64,000 nt of DNA from Sisyra terminalis (taxonomy: Eukaryota > Arthropoda > Insecta > Neuroptera > Sisyridae), in contig OY292279.1 of assembly GCA_958496175.1 (NCBI GenBank), positions 6,696,001 to 6,760,000 of the forward strand, in the 5' to 3' direction. Positions 1 to 12,200 of this stretch are shown here, piece by piece (positions within the stretch are counted from its first letter, which is position 1; each line of letters opens with the position of its first letter). The translations under genes were made by a program, and so were the position numbers. A model generated the notes under the pieces. That model was not told the origin of the DNA, searched no databases, and worked only from the letters and a program-made list of their open reading frames with translations.

Positions 1-3000
1 TGTGAAACTGCTGATTATTATATGTTGAATCGTCCTCCACATTCCTAAGCCAAAATATCTTATTTTTACGGGATATAAGGCAAAAGAAACCCAATCAGGA
101 AGTTAAGGAATTGAGAATCTATACGACTAATATCGTCGGAAAATGGGTCATTTCAAGGGGGTGACTTTTCATTATGAGGTATATTTTTCTTAACGGATTA
201 TGAATTTAGGCCTTTAAGAGATGTATAATGTGAAAAAATTTCATTCCTGTGGGTTACAGGGCAATCACAATTCAATTTCAAAGTTTCAAAAAGGTCAAAA
301 AGGACAATTTTCAACAATAAAAAAAGGATATAAAGGAATATTTTATTCGCTGTGAAACTGCTGATTATTAAACGTTGAGTCATCCTTAACATTTCTCAGC
401 CAAAATATTTAATTTTTACGGGATATAGGGCTGAAAAAACCCACCGGGAAGTTAAGGAATTGAACATATATACCACAAATTTAGTCTGAAAATGGGTCAT
501 TTCAAGGGGGTGACTTTGCAATATGAGGTATATTTTTCTTAACGGATTATGAATTTAGGCCTTTAAGAGATGTATAATGTGAAAAAATTTCATTCCTGTG
601 GGTTACAGGGCAATCACTAATTCCATTTCAAAGTTTCAAAAAAGCCAAAAAGGACAATTTTCAGCAATAAAAAAGAGATATAAAGGAAGATTTTATTCGC
701 TGTGATACTGCTGATTCTTATATGTTGAATCGTCCTCCACATTCCTAAGCCAAAATATCTTATTTTTACGGGATATAAGGCTAAAAAAACCCAATCAGGA
801 AGTTAAGGAATTGAGAATCTATACGACTAATATCGTCTGAAAATGGGTCATTTCAAGGGGGTGACTTTTCATTATGAGGTATATTTTTCTTAACGGATTA
901 TGTATAAAGGCGATTAAGAGATGTATAACGTGAAAATTTTTTATTCCTGTGGGTTACAGGGGAATCACAATTCCATTTCAAAGTTTCAAAAAGGCCAAAA
1001 AGGACAATTTTCAAAAGTAAAAAAAGGATATAATGGAAGGTTTTATTCGCTGTGAAACTGCTGATTATTATATGTTGAATCGTCCTCTACATTCCTAAGC
1101 CAAAATATCTTATTTTTACGGGATATAAGGCTAAAAAAACCCAATCAGGAAGTTAAGGAATTGAGAATCTATACGACTAATATCGTCGGAAAATGGGTCA
1201 TTTCAAGGGGGTGACTTTTCATTATGAGGTATATTTTTCTTAACGGATTATGAATTTAGGCCTTTAAGAAATGTATAATGTGAAAAATTTTAATTCCTGT
1301 GGGTTACAGGGCAATCACAATTCCATTTCAAAGTTTCAAAATGGCCAAAAAGGACAATTTCCAACAGTAAAAAAAGGATATAAAGGAAGGTTTTATTCGC
1401 TGTGATACTGATGATTCTTATATGTTGAATCGTCCTCCACATTCCTAAGCCAAAATATCTTATTTTTACTGGATATAAGGAAAAAAAAAACCCAATCAGG
1501 AAGTTAAGGAATTGAGAATCTATACGACCAATATCGTCTGAAAATGGGTCATTTCAAGGGGGTGACTTTTCATTATGAGGTATATTTTTCTTAACGGATT
1601 ATGTATAAAGGCGTTTAAGAGATGTATAACGTGAAAATTTTTTATTCCTATGGGTTACAGGGCAATCACAATTCCATTTCAAAGTTTCAAAATGGCCAAA
1701 AAGGACAATTTCCAACAGTAAAAAAAGGATATAAAGGAAGGTTTTATTCGCTGTGATACTGATGATTCTTATATGTTGAATCGTCCTCCACATTCCTAAG
1801 CCAAAATATCTTATTTTTACTGGATATAAGGAAAAAAAAAACCCAATCAGGAAGTTAAGGAATTGAGAATCTATACGACCAATATCGTCTGAAAATGGGT
1901 CATTTCAAGGGGGTGACTTTTCATTATGAGGTAAATTTTTCTTATCGGATTATGAATAAAGGCGTTTAAGAGATGTATAATTTAAAAATTTTTTATTCCT
2001 GTGGGTTACAGGGCAATCACAATTCCATTTCAAAGTTTCAAAATGGCCAAAAAGGACAATTTTCAACAGTAAAAAAGGATATAAAGGAAGGTTTTATTCG
2101 CTGTGAAACTGCTGATTATTATAAGTTGAATTGTCCTCAACATTCCTAAGCGAAAATATCTTATTTTTACGGGATATAAGGAAAAAAAAAAACCCAATCA
2201 GGAAGTTAAGGAATTGAGAATCTATACGACCAATATCGTCTGAAAATGGGTCATTTCAAGGGGGTGACTTTTCATTATGAGGTATATTTTTCTTATCGGA
2301 TTATGAATTAAGGCCTTTAAGAGATGTATAATGAGAAAAAAATTTATTCCTGTGGGTTACAGGGCAAACACAATTCCATTTCAAAGTTTCAAAATGGCCA
2401 AAAAGGACAATTTTCAACAGTAAAAAAGGATATAAAGGAAGGTTTTATTCGCTGTGATACTGATGATTCTTATATGTTGAATCGTCGTCCACATTCCTAA
2501 GCCAAAATATCTTATTTTTACTGGATATAAGGAAAAAAAAAACCCAATTAGGAAGTTAAGGAATTGAGAATCTATACGACCAATATCGTCTGAAAATGGG
2601 TCATTTCAAGGGGGTGACTTTTCATTATGAGGTATATTTTTCTTAACGGATTATGTATAAAGGCGTTTAAGAGATGTATAACGTGAAAATTTTTTATTCC
2701 TGTGGGTTACAGGGGAATCACAATTCCATTTCAAAGTTTCAAAAAGGCCAAAAAGGACAATTTTCAAAAGTAAAAAAAGGATATAATGGAAGGTATTATT
2801 CGCTGTGAAACTGCTGATTATTATATGTTGAATCGTCCTCCACATTCCTAAGCCAAAATATCTTATTTTTACGGGATATAAGGCAAAAGAAACCCAATCA
2901 GGAAGTTAAGGAATTGAGAATCTATACGACTAATATCGTCTGAAAATGGGTCATTTCAAGGGGGTGACTTTTCATTATGAGGTAAATTTTTCTTATCGGA

Positions 3001-5940
3001 TTATGAATAAAGGCGTTTAAGAGATGTATAATGTGAAAATTTTTTATTCCTGTGGGTTACAGGGCAATCACAATTCCATTTCAAAGTTTCAAAATGGCCA
3101 AAAAGGACAATTTTCAACAGTAAAAAAGGATATAAAGGAAGGTTTTATTCGCTGTGAAACTGCTGATTATTATAAGTTGAATTGTCCTCAACATTCCTAA
3201 GCGAAAATATCTTATTTTTACGGGATATAAGGAAAAAAAAAACCCAATCAGGAAGTTAAGGAATTGAGAATCTATACGACCAATATCGTCTGAAAATGGG
3301 TCATTTCAAGGGGGTGACTTTTCATTATGAGGTATATTTTTCTTATCGGATTATGAATTAAGGCCTTTAAGAGATGTATAATGAGAAAAAAATTTATTCC
3401 TGTGGGTTACAGGGCAATCACAATTCCATTTCAAAGTTTCAAAATGGCCAAAAAGAACAATTTTCAACAGTAAAAAAAGGTTATAAAGGAAGGTTTTATT
3501 CGCTGTGATACTGCTGATTCTTATATGTTGAATCGTCCTCCACATTCCTAAGCCAAAATATCTTATTTTTACGGGAAATAAGGCTAAAAAAACCCAATCA
3601 GGAAGTTAAGGAATTGAGAATCTATACGACTAATATCGTCTGAAAATGGGTCATTTCAAGGGGGTGACTTTTCATTATGAGGTATATTTTTCTTAACGGA
3701 TTATGAATTTAGGCCTTTAAGAAATGTATAATGTGAAAAATTTTAATTCCTGTGGGTTACAGGGCAATCACAATTCCATTTCAAAGTTTCAAAATGGCCA
3801 AAAAGGACAATTTCCAACAGTAAAAAAAGGATATAAAGGAAGGTTTTATTCGCTGTGATACTGATGATTCTTATATGTTGAATCGTCCTCCACATTCCTA
3901 AGCCAAAATATCTTATTTTTACTGGATATAAGGAAAAAAAAAACCCAATCAGGAAGTTAAGGAATTGAGAATCTATACGACCAATATCGTCTGAAAATGG
4001 GTCATTTCAAGGGGGTGACTTTTCATTATGAGGTAAATTTTTCTTATCGGATTATGAATAAAGGCGTTTAAGAGATGTGTAATTTGAAAATTTTTTATTC
4101 CTGTGGGTTACAGGGCAATCACAATTCCATTTCAAAGTTTCAAAATGGCCAAAAAGGACAATTTTCAACAGTAAAAAAGGATATAAAGGAAGGTTTTATT
4201 CGCTGTGAAACTGCTGATTCTTATATGTTGAATCGTCCTCCACATTCCTAAGCCAAAATATCTTATTTTTACGGGATATAAGGCTAAAAAAACCCAATCA
4301 GGAAGTTAAGGAATTGAGAATCTATACGACTAATATCGTCTGAAAATGGGTCATTTCAAGGGGGTGACTTTTCATTATGAGGTATATTTTTCTTAACGGA
4401 TTATGAATAAAGGCGTTTAAGAGATGTATATGGTGAATTTTTTTTTTCCTGTGGGTTACAGGGCAATCACAATTCCATTTCAAAGTTTCAAAATGGCCAA
4501 AAAGGACAATTTTCAACAGTAAAAAAAGGATATAAAGGAAGGTTTTATTCGCTGTGAAACTGCTGATTATTATATGTTGAATCGTCCTCCACATTCCTAA
4601 GCCAAAATATCTTATTTTTACGGGATATAAGGCTAAAGAAACCCAATCAGGAAGTTAAGGAATTGAGAATCTATACGACTAATATCGTCTGAAAATGGGT
4701 CATTTCAAGGGGGTGACTTTTCATTATGAGGTATATTTTTCTTAACGGATTATGAATAAAGGCGTTTAAGAGATGTATAATGTGAAAATTTTTTATTCCT
4801 GTGGGTTACAGGGCAATCACAATTCCATTTCAAAGTTCCAAAAAGGCCAAAAATAACAATTTTCAACAATAAAAAAAGGATATAAAGGAAGATTTTATTC
4901 GCTGTGAAACTGCTGATTATAAAACGTTAAGTCAACCTCAACATTTCTCAGCCAAAATATTTAATTTTTACGGGAAAGAAGGCTGAAAAAACCCACCGGG
5001 AAGTTAAGGAATTGAACATCTATACGACAAATTTAGTCTGAAAATGGGCCATTTCAAGGGGGTGACTTTTCATTATGAGGTATATTTTTCTTAACGGATT
5101 ATGAATTAAGGCCATTAAGAGATGTATAATGTAAAAAATTTTAATTCCTGTGGGTTACAGGGCAATCACAATTCCATTTCAAAGTTTCAAAATGGATAAA
5201 AAGGACAATTTCCAACAGTAAAAAAAGGATATAAAGGAAGGTTTTATTCGCTGTGATACTGCTGATTCTTATATGTTGAATCGTCCTCCACATTCCTAAG
5301 CCAAAATATCTTATTTTTACTGGATATAAGGAAAAAAAAAACCCAATCAGGAAGTTAAGGAATTGAGAATCTATACGACCAATATCGTCTGAAAATGGGT
5401 CATTTCAAGGGGGTGACTTTTCATTATGAGGTGTATTTTTCTTAACGGATTATGTATAAAGGCGTTTAAGAGATGTATAACGTGAAAATTTTTTATTCCG
5501 GTGGGTTACAGGGCAATCACAATTCCATTTCAAAGTTTCAAAATGGCCAAAAAGGACAATTTTCAACAGTAAAAAAAGGATATAAAGGAAGGTTTTATTC
5601 GCTGTGATACTGCTGATTCTTATATGTTGAATCGTCCTCCACATTCCTAAGCCAAAATATCTTATTTTTACGGGATATAAGGCTAAAAAAACCCAATCAG
5701 GAAGTTAAGGAATTGAGAATCTATACGACTAATATCGTCTGAAAATGGGTCACTTCAAGGGGGTGACTTTTCATTATGAGGTATATTTTTCTTAACGGAT
5801 TATGAATTAAGGCCTTTAAGAGATGTATAATGTAAAAAATTTTAATTCCTGTGGGTTACAGGGCAATCACAATTCCATTTCAATGTTTCAAAAAGGCCTA
5901 TTTTCAACAGTTAAAAAAAGGATATAACGGAAGGTTTTAT
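1..5940. repeat. Tandem satellite array, ~350-bp monomer, about 17 copies
   Basis: The phrase TGTGAAACTG or TGTGATACTG, following TTTTATTCGC, recurs at 1, 351, 701, 1051, 1401, 1752, 2102, 2453, 2804, 3153, 3504, 3854, 4204, 4553, 4903, 5252 and 5603, a period of 349-351 bp. Each monomer also carries the conserved blocks CATTTCAAGGGGGTGACTTT and GTGGGTTACAGGG. The array is already in mid-run at base 1 and so extends left. At its right end the last monomer turns into a diverged type near 5940. Monomers differ by point changes and by the length of one A-run. Two (351 and 4903) form a distinct subclass with CCCACCGGGAAG instead of CCCAATCAGGAAG. A minus-strand ORF of about 64 codons recurs in many units, but it is an accident of the repeat. 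Centromeric or heterochromatic location is inference only. Confidence 0.97.
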
Positions 5941-6965
5941 TTGGAGTATTTGGTGGTAAAAATGAATTCACTAAAATTGGCCTTAAAAGTGGTCGCTTTC
6001 TCTTTTCTTTATGAGGACTTAGCTTATCAACGGATTAAAAAACAATGCCCTTACTTGAGTTTTTTTTCCTTTTATTCTGGGGGTCTCTCCTGCGAGTTCC
6101 TCTGAGCTGCGTCTTAAAAGGATTATTGCGCCCCAATGTAGTTTCAATTCCAATAGGTCAGGCCTGTTTCTGATCCGAATCTCAGCAAATAGTCAACTGG
6201 CTCTTTGTATGGTTTCCAGCTCATTTTCAAGGGAAGCAAGCGAGTTGAAAGACTTTGTGTCATGGCTGGGCAGTCAAATACTGCCTCGTGGGAGGCAGTT
6301 TTATCTTCTTGTGTTTTTCCTTATAGTTTGGTGATGTTTTCCCAAATTACGAGTATAGTGTTCTGTAAGTAAACTTACCTACTTTTAGTTGAATACACGG
6401 GAAATAATAACGCAACCAAAAATTCATACTAGAACAACTGGTTGCATATACTTAACAATTTGTAAAAAAGGCAGAGCACGGATTGTATTTCTTGAAAAGG
6501 GTAAATTTTTTCAACGATTTCCAAAATAAGAGCTATGCGTGATACGAAATGTAAAAAAAGTTTTATTCTATGTTCAATAGGACACCCGCAATATCGTTTC
6601 AAAGTCTCAAAAAGGATAATTTTCTAGTGTATAAAAAGAATTTAAGGGATGGTTTTTTTCGTTGAAATCGAACAGATTATTTTAGACTGAACCATCCCTT
6701 ACATAATTGCATAAAAAAAATTCACCTTTAACGGGTAGTTCCTCGGTAAAACAAAACCGAAAGTTAAAGTTGTAAAAATACATGCACTTAATATGACTTC
6801 AAATTGGTCGTTTTTGAGGAGTCCTTCTAAGGCTATATTTTATCAATCAATTATAAAACAATGCTCTTACGTGATTAGTATTGTGGAAGTGTTTTAGTCC
6901 TGCGATAAAAAAAGGACATCCGAAATATCATTACAAAGTTTTATGGTCCTATTTATCCCATGATG
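5941..6965. repeat. Diverged satellite monomers at the array edge
   Basis: From about 5941 to 6060 and again from about 6505 to 6965 the sequence follows the satellite monomer order (ATTCC-like block, TTTCAAAGT block, AAAAAGGA block, TTTTATT block, ACGGG block, GAAAGTTAA block) with many substitutions. The text around 6805-6870 (GGTCGTTTTTGAGGAGTCC and what follows) matches 5985-6055 better than the main array. This indicates an older monomer family at the border, as is common at satellite edges. Between them, 6110-6480 is non-repetitive and unrecognised. Confidence 0.75.
6281..6300. other. Short perfect hairpin
   Basis: ACTGCCTC-GTGG-GAGGCAGT is an 8-bp perfect inverted repeat with a 4-base loop inside the otherwise featureless 6110-6480 stretch. 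No function is evident. Confidence 0.4.
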
Positions 6966-7449
6966 TCGAGACCCGCGGATGAAGTTATTCTTTTGATATT
7001 TACAATAATTTTGCTGCCCTCTAATTGCTTTAGATTCTTCTTTGCATGTTTTTTTAAATATATATCTTATTTGGCTCTCATTAGTTCATAAAACGTAGGA
7101 AAATACCTACAAAATGGACAGATAGAACGTATAACCTCATGTAAACATTGCATCCATATAATTTCGCAATAAATATTACCTGTTTCACATATATTTGGTT
7201 CGATTCCGATTTTATGAAGTTAAAATGCAACACTGGTCATCAGTTCAATCAATCATAACGTTAAAAATAAAATTTATTTAAATAAAGTAAATTCTAACAT
7301 AAAGTGTCAACTTTTAAAAATGAGCTGTCAAACTGAATTGACCAATGAAATTTAATCGACCGATTTAAATTGTCCACTTTGAAGTTAGCTTCATATTCAA
7401 ATTTGAATGGCGGCCAGATTTGAATGTGCTAAAAGGGAAATTAAAGCCG

Positions 7450-7600
7450 AATTATTTTCAATTACACACCAGTATGGAATCAAACCGGTTTTACTCACAA
7501 TATTGATCATTATGGAACACATGTTGACAAAATTGAACGTAAATATTTACTACCTGAATTCTATCGTACCATTCAAGAACAGGTTTATCGATTTCGATAA
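7450..7600 (+). other. Unassigned exon-like ORF ending in a stop
   Basis: The frame closing at TAA 7598-7600 is open from just after an in-frame TAA near 7441. It reads as a varied, protein-like peptide of about 50 residues that includes THNIDHYGTHVDKIER and LLPEFYRTIQEQVYRFR. It is unlike the surrounding low-complexity AT-rich translations. There is no ATG in this frame. An AG at about 7445-7446 and a CAG-GTTTAT at about 7580 could serve as weak splice sites. A second frame starts at ATG 7407 (MAARFECAKREIKAELF) in a fair start context, but degrades after about 25 residues. I do not recognise the family. It could be a terminal exon of a plus-strand gene, or a gene remnant. Confidence 0.25.
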
Positions 7601-7629
7601 TATTTTCTTTTCATATACATCTTAATGTT

Positions 7630-9250
7630 TCGCCAAAAAAAAAAAACATTACAAAGAAGATCACAAGCAAGTTTAATCTTAATAGATGTATCAATACTAT
7701 AATCTGGTTGTATTTTTGGTTCTAATATAAAGATAATTTTCTTGATTTGATAGAAACTTTTTAATCAAGTTCAACTATTTTTTTTTGCAGAAAAAAGAGT
7801 ATCTATTTAATATTTACGTTTAATTATTAGTAATAAATGTAGCATTCAGAAGAGGGCCCATTAAAATAAATTAATGGGTACCTACTAATTAGATATTAAT
7901 TAAACCCTTAAGGTAAATATCTATGTTTTTTAAGATATCAAAAAATCAGCATATTTTAAATTAAGGGTGACTAACCCAAATGATATTGCAGATAATTTCG
8001 GAAATGCATCTTAGCTCCTCGGGTCACCCTTAAAGTTATATAAGTATCTCAAATTCTCCTTACTAAATTTAAATACATTACTAACATTTTAATCTGAATA
8101 TTTTTATCTATTTCATGCGTCAGTAACCGCAAAAAACGGCATTTTCTAAGATCATGTAATGATTTTTATAGCAATATTTCTCAAAACCTAATTGAAAAAC
8201 GTATATCTTGAAGGTAAGCTATAATAGGTACAGCAAGGGATGCTGCGAGTTTCAAAAGGAAGGATTTTTAATGTTCCTAGAACATAATTTTAAATCCAAT
8301 TTATTTATTTACATTCATTATATATAGATTGATAGGACAACATCAGGTGGGTTCAACTAATCTAATTATATTTTTTATTATTTCATTCAGTTATTTAATT
8401 TTTATTATCAACCTGTCAAAATTGTTTGCAACTCGGCAAGCATATTAATCCAAATGATCTTTGGACCGCATTAATTTTTTACGCCATCTTTTGACCACAT
8501 CTGAATACGGTAATGTTCGTAAAGCTCAATCCTCAAAAGCTCACTTGGCTTAATATTGTTTTTTATGCTCACCGGGTTGCATATAAACGATAACAATTAA
8601 CAACTTTGACATATCAATAATGCAAATTAAAATACTAAGAAATATAATTAGAAATGATGCACAAATGTGAAAAGTGAATAATTTAGCATTTATTTTTAGC
8701 TATTAATGAATTTAAAATAAAGATTTTCTTATTTCTAGCGGTTTGGATCCTTAATTTTTAAATTTAAAATATTAACAATTTTTTTAATTTCCTTTTAATG
8801 TTGCTTGGTCTATTCTTTTGAGCTTTTCATGATATTATTGACTTGTTTAAATAATTATGTTCAGAAATAAAGACAACTTTTATTAAATTTATTATATTCT
8901 TAATTTTATTAATAAAATTTAATATATATATTTTTTTATAAAAATCTTTTCATAAATTTGCTATGCTTTAGTACAAATTATAAAGTATTATCATATTTTA
9001 TATATATAATACATCATTTTGTTTATTTTAAGTACAATACTTAGCAAAGAGTATTTTTAAAACAAAATACACAAAGTAATTAAATCTAATAACTTTATAA
9101 TCTGTAATTTTTAATAAAATATGAGATCTATCGTAAATTTTTTATAGAAATATATTACAATTCGAATAAATCTTAATATTTATCATCTAATTTGAACAAT
9201 AAATCACAAAATAATGATCAACATTATTACGTAAAATATTCCGTAATTTC
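7630..9250. other. AT-rich 3' flank of echinus, no gene seen
   Basis: Very AT-rich sequence with no convincing coding frame. Directly downstream of the echinus stop (minus strand), the plus-strand TTTATT at about 9022-9027 reads AATAAA on the minus strand, one of several possible poly(A) signals for the 3' UTR. Too many A/T hexamers occur here to choose one. Confidence 0.5.
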
Positions 9251-12200
9251 TTAGTGTCTTGGTCGGAATCTCGACATATAAAAATCACAATCCGTACAGT
9301 ACATATTGGGTGGAAGAACTTGTTTCTTTCGACATAAATTACACGGGGTAGTTTTCACGGTGGTTTCGGTTGGAGGTTTTTGTGATTGTTGGATCATTTG
9401 TTTGGGGATGGGAGATTCGGTGCCTCCTTTGGTTCCAGGTTCGAAATGAACAGATTTTTTGGGAATAATTTCTTTGGAATTTGGATTTGGAGGGAAGTTA
9501 TTTTTGTTGGGAATCAATTGGTAAGGGGATTGAATTTGATCAGGGTTGTTCGACCTTTGGTACATGGTGTCTTGTTTCATTGGAACTGATTGATATGGGT
9601 AGTTGGATTGGTTGTAGTGGTTTTGGGGAAGTTGCGAATTTTCGGAATTTCGGTATGAATTTGGTTCTTGATTTCGTTGATAGGACTGATTGTTATTAGT
9701 ACCATCGAAATTTTGACGTGGATAAGAATTGGTTTGGGGATTGTGATTATCGTGCGGGTGAGGCACGCGTTGATAGGGTGAATTTTCTGGTAAGGGTTGA
9801 TACGGTTGACGTTGAGAATTTTCATTGAAATGTGGTACTCTTTGGTAGGGATGAACATTTTCTTGGGGATGGGGAACACGTTGATAGGGATTGATTCCCG
9901 AAGGAATATTTTCTGGAGGATGTGGAACACGTTGGTACGGATTGTTACCATTGACAGATCCATTTTCTTGAGGTTGAGGAACTCGTTGATAAGGATTATC
10001 CTGAGACTGAGGATGTCTTTGATAGGAATCCGGTTGTGGAGGGCGTTGATACGAATTATTTTCTTGTGGTTGCGGAATTCGTTGATATGGAGGATAGGAA
10101 TTTTCAGCTTTTTGAGGAACTGGTTGATACGGAGAATTTTGAGGTCTGGTTTGGTACGATTCTCCTGTAGGATGAGTGGGATGATTTGGGACGTAATTTG
10201 AATCGTGAGGTGGAGGAACTCGTTGATAAGGTGAATTGGACGGAAGATGATTATCGTGGTGTTGTGGAACTCGTTGATAAACCGAATAGGGACCAGGTTG
10301 ATTTGGTCGATTTGGATGATTCAAACTTCCATGGTTATAATTTTGTGGTATTTGAGAATTAAGAGAACGATTTTGATTGGTTTGAGGAGGTAATTGATAA
10401 GATGAACCTGTAGAACCGTTCGGATTTTGTGGAGGTGGAGGATGTTGGTATACGGGAACTGTATGAGCAGGATTGTGTATTGGTCGTTGTCCTTGAAATT
10501 GAGGATGATGTGATTGTGATTGTTGAGGGTAATTATTTTCCGGGTATGATCTTCCTACAATTTGATTTGGATTTGATTTTGGCTGATACATTTGCGGATG
10601 ATGTCCGTTGGTCATAGGATTTCCGGAGTATTTAGCCATATTCTGAGATCCTACAGGATACTGTGGATGTGATGGTGGCAAGTTGTGATTCATTCCGTTT
10701 GGAATTCGAGGGCCTTCAGATGGCATCTGCGATGCCACTGGTTTCTGATTTATTTGAGGTTGAATTTGTGGATTCGTTGTTGGTTCATACGGTTTTTCTG
10801 AACTTTGATTTGAATAACCGTTTTGTTGTGGTGCGGAATTTTGATTTTGGCTATGAGATGACATTACCGAATCCGTACTTGGAACCGGCGAAGGAGGTGA
10901 TAATTTCTTCTCTTCTGCTTCACGAAGGGACTTAATTTCTTGTTGAATTGCAACAGATTCTGGTTTATTAAAAGCAGACCTCAATACCCGTTCTAGAATT
11001 GGATTGGGAATATAACTATCATCTTCTTGGTCTTCAGCAGTTGCTACCAATATAACCTGATCACAGAACGATACACTTTTCTTTTTCGTACGACGATTCC
11101 GTTTGGAATCAGTATCCGAATCATTGACTGAATGATCCGATAAGTTGGACGAATTGAATGTTTGCTGAACCACAGCATTTAACATTTCCACTTCTCGTAT
11201 CTCTTCTTTGATTTGATCTGGACTGATTCCATTTTCTTTATGGTTTGGATTTTTCGGTTCATACGATTGAACGGTTACAGGAGATGATGAAACTGAATTG
11301 TAACTACTGATCGAATGTGTTCGTTTGATTGGTTTATTTTCAGTAGAAATCGTTTCGTTGGGAATTTGAATTTGTTCAAATCGAGATGCCAAATCTCGAA
11401 CAGATTTGAGTTTGGCATTCTCTGAGGCAATTGAGTCGTTGCTTTGTAGAGATTGGCAACTTCCATTTAACGATCCATTGAGTTTTGAGGATTCTTCTTG
11501 AGTTTTCTTTAAGCGACGGGCTGCTTGTTTGGCTTGAAGTTCACGAAGCCAGGTTTCGCTTGATGACCGTGAATCAGACGTTGATGTGGGGTCTCGTTTT
11601 TCGTTGTCGTTTGAAAGGATTTCTTGTCGTTTTTGTTGCAGTTGCATTAGTAAGGTGCTGGTGGGAGCTTGAGGAGGAGGTGTTGGCACGGGAGAGCTGT
11701 ATGAGTTTTGATTTGATTGATTGAAATCTTCAATGCAATTGAGATCTAGAGGTGGTGGAGGAGGTGGGAATTCTTCACTAGCTTGACGAGAGTGCGTAAC
11801 TGAATTTAAAGGACTGGGATATGGGGGAAGATCAAGATTTGGGAGTGTACGAGGAGCACAATCGACTTCATCGACCCCACTATCAATGGGATTGTTATAT
11901 GGTTCCATTTTAACAGGACTCTGTTCATGATGAACATCTGCTTGAGTGACAATCATATTGTTGTAGGGAATTTGAGTTCGAGGTCCGTAAATATTTCCCC
12001 CGTTGGCATAGATTTGATTCGATGCCAGAATTCGGTTGTACGACGATCCTATAAACGGTAGTGATTGCGGTTCAACGGCGAAGCCGTTCTGATAGTTTTC
12101 GGAAGGCTGATTTTTCTCGTTGGTTTGATAATAGTAGTCTTGAGTGTGGGGAAATGGATATTTCGCTCGGTCGTTGGTTTCCTGGCAGACTTCACCGTTC

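Noticed and set aside
198..5644. Recurrent ~64-codon minus-strand ORFs beginning MWRTIQHI... in the satellite
   Set aside because: They recur only because the 350-bp monomer recurs; many monomers lack them, and the peptide is compositionally driven. No evidence of coding selection.
1..5940. CRISPR-like regular repeats
   Set aside because: The 350-bp units are head-to-tail without unique spacers, and the genome is eukaryotic.
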